Below, in pieces: positions 55,493 through 63,357 of a DNA stretch of 64,000 nt (within the stretch, counting starts at the first letter, position 1; every line of letters begins with the position of its first letter). Under the pieces are notes generated by a model, which saw only the letters and a program-made list of their open reading frames with translations, had not been told where the DNA came from and searched no databases. Origin of the DNA: Roseobacter sp. (lineage in GTDB: Bacteria > Pseudomonadota > Alphaproteobacteria > Rhodobacterales > Rhodobacteraceae); contig JADFAE010000002.1 in NCBI GenBank assembly GCA_015665415.1, positions 124,001 through 188,000 of the forward strand, read 5' to 3'. The position numbers and the translations under genes were made by a program.

Positions 55493-57100
55493 TCAGGGGT
55501 TCTTGATGTAGGCACCGGGGCGCAGGTAGAACCACCAGTTGATCAGGATGCAGACGCCGTAGAAGATGGCGAACCCATAAAGCGCATACTCTGGGGTTGC
55601 GGCTTTGATCTGCTCCCCAAACACTTTGGGGATGATGAAGGCGCCATAGGCGGCCACAGCGGCAGTCCAACCCAGAACCGGGCCGGCCTGTTCCTTGTTG
55701 AAGGCCACGGCGATGGTGCGGAAGGTCGAGCCATTGCCGATGCCGGTGGCAGCAAACAGGATCAGGAACAGCACCATGAAGGGGAAGAAATACTGCTCAG
55801 GGGTTGCCGATACATAGGCCTGCTTGAGGAAATAGGCGACGCCCAGGGCCGAGGCCACCATGACAATCGAGATCCACTGGGTCACGCGCGCGCCGCCCAG
55901 CTTGTCGGCGATCATGCCACCCACGGGACGGATCAAGGCACCAATGAAGGGCCCCATCCAGGCATACATCAGGGCAGATGGGCCGTTGGGGTTGGCCAGA
56001 TCATGGGTCATGATGCCGTCAACTTCGATGTGTTGGAAACCAAAGACCACCTTGATCGCCAGGGCAAAGGTCGCCGCATAGCCGATGAAGGAACCAAAGG
56101 TCATGGTGTAGATCACCGTCATCGCCCAGGTGTGTTTGTTGCCAAAGATCTTGTACTGACGGGTGAGGTTCTGCCCCACCTGACCGGGGATCAATTTCAG
56201 CATGAACACGGTCAGCGCGATCACGATGGGCAAGACGATCCATTTGGAGATCATGAAGCCAGAGCCACCCACCTTGGCAGGCAGCATCAGCCACAAGCCG
56301 ATGGCAGCCGCAACAAAACCGATCAGCAGCATGAAGGTGATGGTCGAAAACGCACCAACGGGGCTGGGGATGTCAGGGCTGACGTGCTCGTCGCGGATGT
56401 TGTTCATGCCGAACCAACCGGCAAAGGCCAGCGGGATCAGCAGCAGCAGCCAGACATAGCCCGCATTGTGGATATAGGTCTCGGTGCCGGCCGGGATCTT
56501 GCCGATCAGGGTACCGGAGGTGTTTTCCAGGATCATTGGCTCACCGCCAAACAGACCAAAGGTCATCACCAGCGGGATAACGATCTGCATGGTGGTCACA
56601 CCAAAGTTGCCCAGGCCCGCGTTCATGCCCAAGGCGTAGCCCTGTACCTTTTTGGGGTAGAAGAACGAGATGTTGGACATCGAGGAGGAGAAGTTGCCGC
56701 CACCGATGCCCGACAGGAAGGCCAGGATCTGGAACTGCCACAGCGGTGTATCTGGGTTCTGCAGCGCAAAACCGGCCCCCGCGGCGGGGATCATCAGCAA
56801 GGCGGTGGTAAAGAAGATGGTGTTGCGCCCACCCGCAATGCGGATGAAGAAGGTCGAAGGAATGCGCAGCGTCGCCCCGGTCAGACCGGCGATCGCCGCC
56901 AGAGTGAACAGTTCGGATTTCTCAAAGCTGAACCCGAGGTTGATCATCTGAACAGTGATGATGCCCCAGTACAGCCAGACCGCAAAGCCGCAGAGCAGCG
57001 AGGGGATCGAGATCCACAGGTTCCGGGTGGCGATGGATTTACCCGTAGAGGCCCAATAGCTCTCGTCCTCCGGGGTGTAGTTTCTTAGGTCTTGTCCCAC
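55493..57100 (-). CDS. narK: nitrate/nitrite transporter, NarK2 (antiporter) type
   Basis: 535 residues, 12-14 membrane helices of the MFS nitrate-nitrite porter family. Seen: RIPSTFFIRIAGGRN (helix 2 Arg that binds nitrate), FLSGIGGGNFSSSMSNISFF and GYALGMNAGLGNFGV, the two nitrate-signature loops of the NarK/NarU antiporter branch. GTG 57100 with GAGGAG upstream is the start. It brings nitrate in and sends nitrite out. It is the second of two narK genes. Confidence 0.9.
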   Translation of the reverse strand: MGQDLRNYTPEDESYWASTGKSIATRNLWISIPSLLCGFAVWLYWGIITVQMINLGFSFEKSELFTLAAIAGLTGATLRIPSTFFIRIAGGRNTIFFTTALLMIPAAGAGFALQNPDTPLWQFQILAFLSGIGGGNFSSSMSNISFFYPKKVQGYALGMNAGLGNFGVTTMQIVIPLVMTFGLFGGEPMILENTSGTLIGKIPAGTETYIHNAGYVWLLLLIPLAFAGWFGMNNIRDEHVSPDIPSPVGAFSTITFMLLIGFVAAAIGLWLMLPAKVGGSGFMISKWIVLPIVIALTVFMLKLIPGQVGQNLTRQYKIFGNKHTWAMTVIYTMTFGSFIGYAATFALAIKVVFGFQHIEVDGIMTHDLANPNGPSALMYAWMGPFIGALIRPVGGMIADKLGGARVTQWISIVMVASALGVAYFLKQAYVSATPEQYFFPFMVLFLILFAATGIGNGSTFRTIAVAFNKEQAGPVLGWTAAVAAYGAFIIPKVFGEQIKAATPEYALYGFAIFYGVCILINWWFYLRPGAYIKNP

Positions 57101-57128
57101 TTGGTTTTCTCCTCATGAGTGAGGTTGC

Positions 57129-57150
57129 GGCGGGCCGGTGAAGGCCCGCC
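57129..57150 (-). other. intercistronic hairpin between narK1 and narK2
   Basis: GGCGGGCC and GGCCCGCC arms (8 bp) with a 6-nt loop, 10 bp after the narK1 stop. No U-run. Same type and position as the hairpin before narG. Confidence 0.6.
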
Positions 57151-57160
57151 AAGTTCGAAT

Positions 57161-58579
57161 TCAGGATTTCATTGCTTCGGGGTGCTTGGCGTTCCACTCC
57201 TCGACCACGGCGACAGATTGGGCCAGCGCGGTATTGGCGCGTTCGGCGCGCACTCGCAGGGTGTCCAAGGAGGCATGTTCAAAATTGGCACGCTCTTCTT
57301 CTTCCTGCGCTTCCGAGAAGCGGACAAAGAAGGCCAGAACCGAGGCACAGGCGACAGTGACACCGATGACAAAGAAGACATCCGGCCACTCCATCGCGCC
57401 CTTGAACAAAAAGCCCGCAGCCACCGCACCGGCGTTGCCGCCAGCACCAACCACACCGGCAACCGCGCCCAATGCTTTCTTGTTGATGAAGGGGACCACC
57501 GAATAGGTTGCGCCTTCAGCCATCTGAGTGAAGAGCGAAAAGATGATCAGCATGGGCAGTGCCAGGAACAGCACCTGCATCTGGCTGAACAGCATCAGCG
57601 CGCAGCCCTCGCCCAAGAGCACGATGAAGAGCCAGAACGAGCGGCCCTTGAGGCCCCAGAGCGCACCGAAGTTGTCGCCAAAGATGCCGCCCAGGGTGCG
57701 GGCAAAGATGTTCATCAGGCCAAAGGAGGCGGCAACACCACCCGCAGCCACCAGGCTCAGGTCGAAGTAGTCATAGAAGTAGAGCGCCGCGACGTTGTTG
57801 ACGGTGAGCTCGATCCCAAAGCAGGCGCCGTAGATCAGGAACAGGATCCAGACACGGTAGTCCGCCATGGCTTTGAAGTAATCCGCTGTGACCGATTTCT
57901 TGGGCGGCAGTTTATTTTGCGCGCGCAGCTCCTTGAAGTTCCCGTCAGGCGCGTCCTGGGTCAGAAAGTAATAGGCGATACCAACCACAAAGATCACAGC
58001 CCCGACCACCATCATCGACAGGCGCCAGCCCACCGCTTCGGAAAAGCCAAACCCAACAACGAACATCGAGAACACCATGGGCATGGCAAATTGGGTGACG
58101 CCGCCGCCCAGGTTGCCCCAGCCCGCCGAAGTGGCGTTGGCTGTGCCCACCACATTGGGGGCAAACATCACGGTGGTATGGTACTGTGTGATCACAAAGG
58201 CCGCGCCAATGACGCCGATCAGCAGGCGGAAGAACAGGAACAGCTCAAAACTGTCCGCCAAACCGATCCCGGCCACCGGAAAGGCACCAAAGATCAGCAG
58301 ATAAGTATAGGAGAGCCGCGGGCCGATCCGATCACAGAGCCAGCCGATAAAGAAGCGGGCGAATACGGTCACTGCCACCGAGGCGATGATCGACCAGCCC
58401 ACTTGCGATTTGGTCAGCTGCAACTCGTCGCGCACGATGATCATCAGTGGCGCAATGCCAAACCAGGCAAAGAAGCAGGAGAAAAAGGCGAACCACGTCA
58501 TGTGGAACGTCCGGATCTGTACCATCCGGACGTTGAAGAAATTTCGCCAGAGGCTGGTAGCCTTGTTTTGAATTTCCAT
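57161..58579 (-). CDS. narK: nitrate transporter, NarK1 (proton symporter) type
   Basis: 472 residues, 12 membrane helices. It belongs to the other porter branch: helix 2 VFARFFIGWLCDRIGPR and signature VITQYHTTVMFAPNVVGTAN with GWGNLGGGVTQ. NarK1-type proteins are thought to start nitrate uptake with protons before nitrite builds up. In Paracoccus the two types are fused in one protein; here they are separate neighbours. The ATG is preceded by GGAGGG and is the first gene of the operon; an FNR-like box lies 80 bp upstream. Confidence 0.9.
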   Translation of the reverse strand: MEIQNKATSLWRNFFNVRMVQIRTFHMTWFAFFSCFFAWFGIAPLMIIVRDELQLTKSQVGWSIIASVAVTVFARFFIGWLCDRIGPRLSYTYLLIFGAFPVAGIGLADSFELFLFFRLLIGVIGAAFVITQYHTTVMFAPNVVGTANATSAGWGNLGGGVTQFAMPMVFSMFVVGFGFSEAVGWRLSMMVVGAVIFVVGIAYYFLTQDAPDGNFKELRAQNKLPPKKSVTADYFKAMADYRVWILFLIYGACFGIELTVNNVAALYFYDYFDLSLVAAGGVAASFGLMNIFARTLGGIFGDNFGALWGLKGRSFWLFIVLLGEGCALMLFSQMQVLFLALPMLIIFSLFTQMAEGATYSVVPFINKKALGAVAGVVGAGGNAGAVAAGFLFKGAMEWPDVFFVIGVTVACASVLAFFVRFSEAQEEEERANFEHASLDTLRVRAERANTALAQSVAVVEEWNAKHPEAMKS

Positions 58580-58658
58580 CGGTGTCCCTCCGAAATTTGC
58601 GAAAGACCCGCTTAGGCGAGCTTGGGGAGAGACCTGCGCCCTTCTTGGCCGCCGCTGT

Positions 58659-58672
58659 TTGATCCAGATCAG
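58659..58672. promoter_or_regulatory. FNR/NarR-type box upstream of narK1 (TTGATCCAGATCAG)
   Basis: 13 of 14 positions fit the consensus TTGATN4ATCAA. It is about 80 bp before the narK1 start, compatible with class II activation of the nar operon. Confidence 0.7.
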
Positions 58673-58728
58673 GAATCCATAAAAAATCCAGTAAAATAAA
58701 TGTCTTAACGACTTTTGTCATTTGCAAA

Positions 58729-58743
58729 TTGACGATAGATCAA
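58729..58743. promoter_or_regulatory. FNR-like box in the shared promoter region (TTGACGATAGATCAA)
   Basis: TTGAC and ATCAA half-sites with a 5-bp rather than 4-bp spacer, so weaker than the two neighbouring boxes. It lies about 60 bp before the regulator gene. Confidence 0.4.
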
Positions 58744-58773
58744 TGGTAATTCTGGCAGGGATCAAGCTGGCAG

Positions 58774-58787
58774 TTGACATTTATCAA
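58774..58787. promoter_or_regulatory. FNR/NarR-type box before the regulator gene (TTGACATTTATCAA)
   Basis: 13 of 14 consensus positions. It lies 17 bp before the regulator start codon, where bound protein would block initiation, suggesting negative autoregulation. Confidence 0.65.
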
Positions 58788-58804
58788 TCGAATGCGCGAT
58801 CAAC

Positions 58805-59530
58805 ATGCGAACATATACTCAGCTGGTGACGCTAGGCATGCCCGATTCACATCTCTCCGAAATTCGGGATCTGCATTTGTTTTCCGACATGGAAGACGAA
58901 CATTTCCAACAGCTTGTCCGCGCATCCTATGTGCAGAACTTCCCGCCGCAGATCGAATTGATCACAGAAGGCGATCCCAGTGATTTCCTGCATATTCTGC
59001 TTTCGGGATCGGTAGATCTGTTTTCCAGCTGGAACGCGCGGGAAACCAGCATGGCCACGGTGCGCCCGGTTTCCACGTTCATTCTGGCCGCCTCTGTGCG
59101 CGATGCCCCCTATCTGATGTCGGCCCGCACCCTGGAGAAAAGCCGCATCATGCTGATCCCCAGCCAGGACCTGCGCGAGGTTTTTGGCAAGGACATCCAA
59201 TTTGCCCAGGCCATCGTGGATGAGTTGGCACAATGTTATCGTGGCGTCATCAAGAACACCAAGGATCTGAAGCTGCGCACTTCGTTGGAGCGCCTGGCCA
59301 ACCATCTGCTGCGACAGCAGGCACGCGCGGGCGGCGGCGCGACCTTTGTGCTCGATTCCGAAAAACGTCGCCTGGCCTCGGTGCTGGGGATGACTTCGGA
59401 AAACCTCAGCCGCGCCTTCAAAGGGTTGCGCCCCTACGGGGTGGAGGTCAAGGGCAGCCAGATCACCATCACCAATCAGCAGGATCTGGAAGGCTTTGCC
59501 AAGCCAAATCCGCTGATCGATCACCGCTAG
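58805..59530 (+). CDS. Crp/Fnr-family regulator, NarR-like
   Basis: 241 residues. N-terminal cyclic-nucleotide-binding-fold sensor domain, dimerisation helix (about 130-160), and a C-terminal HTH (RRLASVLGMTSENLSRAFKGL). Only one cysteine is present (in AQCYRG), so it cannot carry the N-terminal FNR [4Fe-4S] cluster. In Paracoccus, NarR, a cluster-less member of this family encoded divergently from narK, activates the nar operon in response to nitrate or nitrite; position and sequence fit that type. DNR/NnrR (NO-sensing) is the alternative. It is convergent with the sensor kinase gene downstream. Confidence 0.82.
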   Translation: MRTYTQLVTLGMPDSHLSEIRDLHLFSDMEDEHFQQLVRASYVQNFPPQIELITEGDPSDFLHILLSGSVDLFSSWNARETSMATVRPVSTFILAASVRDAPYLMSARTLEKSRIMLIPSQDLREVFGKDIQFAQAIVDELAQCYRGVIKNTKDLKLRTSLERLANHLLRQQARAGGGATFVLDSEKRRLASVLGMTSENLSRAFKGLRPYGVEVKGSQITITNQQDLEGFAKPNPLIDHR

Positions 59531-59540
59531 GGTCAACCCG

Positions 59541-61001
59541 TCACTCGTTGCGGCAGATCTCCAGCCGGGCCCGCAGCCCCCTGCGTCCTTTTTCAAAGCG
59601 CAGGGTCCCGCCATGTTGCTCTGCCACCGTCGCGACGATGGTCAGCCCCAGACCAAAGCCGTCAATGGTCCGGGCATTGGCCCCCCGCTGAAACGGGGCC
59701 AGCACCGCTTCGATCTCCTCCACCGTCAACTGCGAGCCTTCGTCCTCGACGGTGATGACGGCCCGATCAGAGGTCGCCTGCAGGCTCACCTCGGCGCGGC
59801 GACCATATTTCAGCGCATTGTCCACCAGATTGGTCAGTGCCCGCTGCAGCAGAATGGGCCGGGCCAGAACCAGAACCCGGCGGGCATCCGGAACACTGCC
59901 CTGCCCCACCCGAGCCGAGAACAGCGACTGCGCGCCCTGGGCCACATCGGGCGCGCAGGCGGTATAGCTTACCGGTTTGTTCAGATCCTGATAGTCCGCC
60001 ACCAAGGCCTCGACCAGCGCGCTCAGCGAGATCTGTCGCGGCTCTTCCAGGCTAAGTTCCGAGCGGGTGTAGGTCAGCACGCTTTCGATCATGCCGGTCA
60101 TGCCGTCGATATCCGCCTCCAGCCGCTGGCGCAGCGCGCCATCCTTGATCAGCGCCGCGCGCAGCCGCAGCCGGGTGGCGGGGGTGCCCAGATCGTGGCT
60201 CACCCCTGACAGCACGGTTGCCCGTTTCGCAATCTGTTCACGCGCGGCGGCCAGGTGGTCATTCACCGCCGCCACGATCAGCTGCAGTTCGGCAGGCCCG
60301 CCGGTCCTATAACTGTCCGGCCCCCCAAGGGTCCGCCTTTGGCGCAGCAGCCTGGCAAATGCACCAAAGCTGGCGGTTGTCTCGGCGCTCTGGCTCAGCA
60401 GGATGGCAAGCCCAAGCACCGCCAGCAAGGCGGCGGGCAGCCGCAGATCCCGAGGTGCGGCCGTGCAGCCCCATAGCGCATTGCCATCGATACGCTGCCA
60501 GTTCTGCTCCCCCAGGCGGGCATAGATCAGGGGCGTGCTGCAATGACTGGCCAGCAACCGCGTCACCGCCCCCAGTTTCTGCGCGCCACTTTGCCCTGCC
60601 GCGCTCTCCAGATCCGATACCGCATAGCGCAGGCTGTCCGAGACAATGACCAGACGCAGCGCGGTGCCCGGAGCAAAGCCCGTACCTGGACCAATGGCTC
60701 TGTCCTTGATCGAGAGTTCGGTGATAAAGCCAGCGCCGCCCGCAGCAGGCAATTGCCGGATCCACTGCGCCGCGCCCTCAGCGGGCATCTGCGGCAGCGC
60801 CACCACGTCCAGGCCAGCGGGTGCCGCACTGCGCCCCTGCAGCGATTGATACAAAAGAACGCCCGCCATCTGACTGCGCTGCAGATGCCCCTGCCAGGCA
60901 CGGCTCGATTGAAACCAGAGTGCGGTGGCCAGAACCCCGATTGCAAATGCGCCCAGGACCCAGAGCCTCGCCAATGTCTTGAGCGCCAGGCCGCGCCTCA
61001 A
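59541..61001 (-). CDS. sensor histidine kinase (EnvZ/GtrS-like)
   Basis: 486 residues. Membrane helix at 13-31, a periplasmic domain (about 32-185) with several Cys/Trp, second helix (about 187-204), HAMP-like linker, HisKA with H269 in SGVSHDLGTPATRL (Gly in place of the usual Arg of HDLRTP), N box NLVDNALKYG, and G box GFGLGLTIVA. It pairs with the response regulator just upstream (4-bp overlap). The divergent sugar transporter suggests control of carbohydrate uptake, like GltS/GtrS-GltR in pseudomonads; this is inferred from position. Confidence 0.88.
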   Translation of the reverse strand: MRRGLALKTLARLWVLGAFAIGVLATALWFQSSRAWQGHLQRSQMAGVLLYQSLQGRSAAPAGLDVVALPQMPAEGAAQWIRQLPAAGGAGFITELSIKDRAIGPGTGFAPGTALRLVIVSDSLRYAVSDLESAAGQSGAQKLGAVTRLLASHCSTPLIYARLGEQNWQRIDGNALWGCTAAPRDLRLPAALLAVLGLAILLSQSAETTASFGAFARLLRQRRTLGGPDSYRTGGPAELQLIVAAVNDHLAAAREQIAKRATVLSGVSHDLGTPATRLRLRAALIKDGALRQRLEADIDGMTGMIESVLTYTRSELSLEEPRQISLSALVEALVADYQDLNKPVSYTACAPDVAQGAQSLFSARVGQGSVPDARRVLVLARPILLQRALTNLVDNALKYGRRAEVSLQATSDRAVITVEDEGSQLTVEEIEAVLAPFQRGANARTIDGFGLGLTIVATVAEQHGGTLRFEKGRRGLRARLEICRNE

Positions 61002-61738
61002 GATGCAGCCTCTTCATGGACATCCACTGCCATGACATATCCAACGCCCCGCGCGGTGCGCAGCATCTGCGGCTCCTTTGGGTCGGTTTCGATCTTGGAG
61101 CGCAGACGCCCCACCAGCATATCTATCGCCCGCCCCGATCCCTCGGCGCTGGCCTCTGTCGCCTGATCCTCTTGCAAGGCGGCCTGGATTTCCTCGCGTT
61201 TCAGAGGGATATGAGGATTGGCCAAAAACACCCTTAGAAGGCTGGTCTCGCGCTGCGACAGCGCCACCTGAAACCCCTGCGGCGACAGCACCTCGTCACG
61301 TTTGCCATCATAGCGCCACCCGGCAAAGCGAAACTGCGACAAGCGACGGCGATAGACCAGCGAGGCGCTGCGCTTGGCCCGTTGCAACACCGCCCGCAGA
61401 CGCGCCAGCAGCAGATCCGGATTAAAGGGCTTGGCGATATAGTCATCCGCCCCCACCTCGTAGCCCGCCATGCGCTGGTGATCCTGTGACAGGGCCGATA
61501 CCAGAATAATCGGCACATCCTGCTCCTGGCGCAGCCTTGCACAGATTTCGACGCCGCTTTCGCGACCCAGCATCACATCCAGCAAAATCAGATCCACCCG
61601 CCCCGCCTGAAGATGGGCGCAGATCTCGGCCTCACTTTCGGCGGGCAGCGCGATAAAACCGCTCTGCTGCAGGAATTGCACCAGCATATCCCGTGTCTCC
61701 GCATCGTCATCAACCACCAAAAGCCGGGGAATCGTCAT
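60998..61738 (-). CDS. OmpR-family response regulator
   Basis: 246 residues from ATG 61738; the longer frame to 62017 runs into the divergent promoter region. Receiver domain with acidic pocket DDD (10-12), phosphoacceptor D54 (LILLDVML) and K103 (YIAKPF). The C-terminal winged helix (RLRSKIETDPKEPQMLRTAR and VGYVM) is of the OmpR/PhoB type. It should bind direct repeats, two of which lie upstream in the intergenic region. Confidence 0.92.
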   Translation of the reverse strand: MTIPRLLVVDDDAETRDMLVQFLQQSGFIALPAESEAEICAHLQAGRVDLILLDVMLGRESGVEICARLRQEQDVPIILVSALSQDHQRMAGYEVGADDYIAKPFNPDLLLARLRAVLQRAKRSASLVYRRRLSQFRFAGWRYDGKRDEVLSPQGFQVALSQRETSLLRVFLANPHIPLKREEIQAALQEDQATEASAEGSGRAIDMLVGRLRSKIETDPKEPQMLRTARGVGYVMAVDVHEEAAS

Positions 61739-61821
61739 CTGAGCTGTCTGTGTCCTGAGTTGCCGCCAAAGCGGCGATGACAGCAACTCTGCCCCATTTT
61801 CACGGCTCTGGGTACTCTCAG

Positions 61822-61836
61822 GTAACAAGTTGTAAC
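61822..61836. promoter_or_regulatory. GTAAC direct repeats, 10-bp spaced, in the divergent intergenic region
   Basis: GTAAC at 61822-61826 and 61832-61836, exactly one helical turn apart, a layout used by OmpR-family regulators. The 296-bp gap between the response regulator and the sugar transporter genes also contains a 7-bp dyad at 61757-61789 but no reading frame I can defend. Confidence 0.45.
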
Positions 61837-62034
61837 GGAACCGGCGATTTTCTGGCACTTGCCCCCGCAAGTGGGTCAAGCAACCGTTGCCCCAGGCCCC
61901 TTTCGCAGCGCAGGCTGCAGAGCAATACAGCTGCCCAAAAGGCGGCATCGGTGTCCAAAAGCCCTGGCAACAAGGGATCAGCACGCCGCACCGGGACCGC
62001 AAAGGTCCCCTGATCAAATAGGGAGGAATTCGTC

Positions 62035-63279
62035 ATGAAGAAATATGTATTTGCAGCGGCATCGACCCTGGCGCTTGCGGCGTCATCGATCGCCCAGGCT
62101 GGCCCCGAGGCAGAGGTTCTGCATTGGTGGACCTCTGGTGGCGAGGCCAAATCCGTCGCCGTGTTGCAGCAGGAATTCTCTGCCAACGGAGGCACTTGGA
62201 CCGATATGCCAGTTGCAGGTGGTGGCGGCGATGCCGCCATGACCGCGCTGCGCGCCCGCGTCCTGTCCGGCAATGCGCCGACTGCCGTTCAACTGAAAGG
62301 CCCCGCCATTCAGGAATGGTACGAAGAAGGGGTGCTGGCGGACATCTCCAATGTCGCCGAGGCCGAGGGCTGGGACAAGGTGCTGCCCGCCTCTATTGCG
62401 GCTCATATGAAGTGCGAAGGCCAATGGTGCGCAGCCCCTGTCAATGTGCACCGGGTCGACTGGCTGTGGGCCAATGCCGAAATCCTCAGCGCCAATGGCA
62501 TCGAAATGCCCACCAGCTGGGATGAATTCAACGCCGCTGCCGAGAAGCTGCAGGCGGCCGGAGTGATCCCGCTGGCCCATGGCGGCCAGGCCTGGCAGGA
62601 CGCCACCGTGTTCGAGGTGGTTGCCCTGGGATTGTTGGGAGCGGAGGACTTCCACAAGGCCTTTGTCGAGCTGGATCCGACCACACTGGGCTCTGACAAG
62701 ATGGTCGCGGTCTTTGATCAGATGCGCCGGATGCGCGGCTATGTGGACAGCAATTTCCCCGGTCGCGACTGGAACCTTGCGACCTCTATGGTGATGAACG
62801 GCGAGGCCGCCTTTCAGATCATGGGCGATTGGGCCAAGGGTGAGTTCATGGCAGCCGGCAAAGTCCCCGGCGAGGACTTCCTCTGCGCCTCGGCTCCTGG
62901 TGCGGGTTTTCTGTACAATGTCGATAGTTTTGCCATGTTCGACGTCGATGGCGCCGACAAGCAGGACGGACAGGCCTTGCTGGCCAAGCTGATTGTCGGG
63001 CAGAATTTCCAGAAGGTCTTCAACCTCAACAAGGGATCGATCCCGGCCCGTGTTGATGTCGCCATGGATGAGTTCGACTCCTGCGCGCATCTGTCAGCTT
63101 CCGAGATGACCGCCAGCTCCGAAGAGGGCTCACTGTTGCCCAGCTATGCCCATGGCATGGCCATGCGCGGGGCCCAGTCCGGTGCCATCACCGATGTGGT
63201 CACGGCCCATTTCAACTCTGATATGTCTTCGGCCGAGGCGGTGAAAATGCTCACCCAAGCCGTAGCAAACTCGCTCTGA
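62035..63279 (+). CDS. sugar ABC transporter substrate-binding protein (glucose/mannose type)
   Basis: 414 residues with a signal peptide (MKKYVFAAASTLALAASSIA, then QA). Mature start EAEVLHWWTSGGEAKSV is typical of CUT1 binding proteins, as are WDKVLPAS and the GGQAWQDATVFE region. Sequence resembles the GtsA/GlcE glucose-binding group. It overlooks an OmpR-type regulator pair divergently, and the permease gene follows after a 78-bp gap with a hairpin. The exact sugar is not determined. Confidence 0.88.
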   Translation: MKKYVFAAASTLALAASSIAQAGPEAEVLHWWTSGGEAKSVAVLQQEFSANGGTWTDMPVAGGGGDAAMTALRARVLSGNAPTAVQLKGPAIQEWYEEGVLADISNVAEAEGWDKVLPASIAAHMKCEGQWCAAPVNVHRVDWLWANAEILSANGIEMPTSWDEFNAAAEKLQAAGVIPLAHGGQAWQDATVFEVVALGLLGAEDFHKAFVELDPTTLGSDKMVAVFDQMRRMRGYVDSNFPGRDWNLATSMVMNGEAAFQIMGDWAKGEFMAAGKVPGEDFLCASAPGAGFLYNVDSFAMFDVDGADKQDGQALLAKLIVGQNFQKVFNLNKGSIPARVDVAMDEFDSCAHLSASEMTASSEEGSLLPSYAHGMAMRGAQSGAITDVVTAHFNSDMSSAEAVKMLTQAVANSL

Positions 63280-63301
63280 TCCGCCACCACTCACCAGCGT
63301 A

Positions 63302-63334
63302 GCCCTGCCTTGGCATCCTCTGCCTGGGCAGGGC
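63302..63334 (+). other. intercistronic hairpin between binding protein and permease genes
   Basis: GCCCTGCC and GGCAGGGC arms (8 bp) with an inner GGCA/TGCC stem. Such hairpins commonly protect the binding-protein mRNA and give it higher expression than the membrane genes. No U-run follows. Confidence 0.55.
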
Positions 63335-63357
63335 AGAAATTCAAAGGGTTCGGTGCA

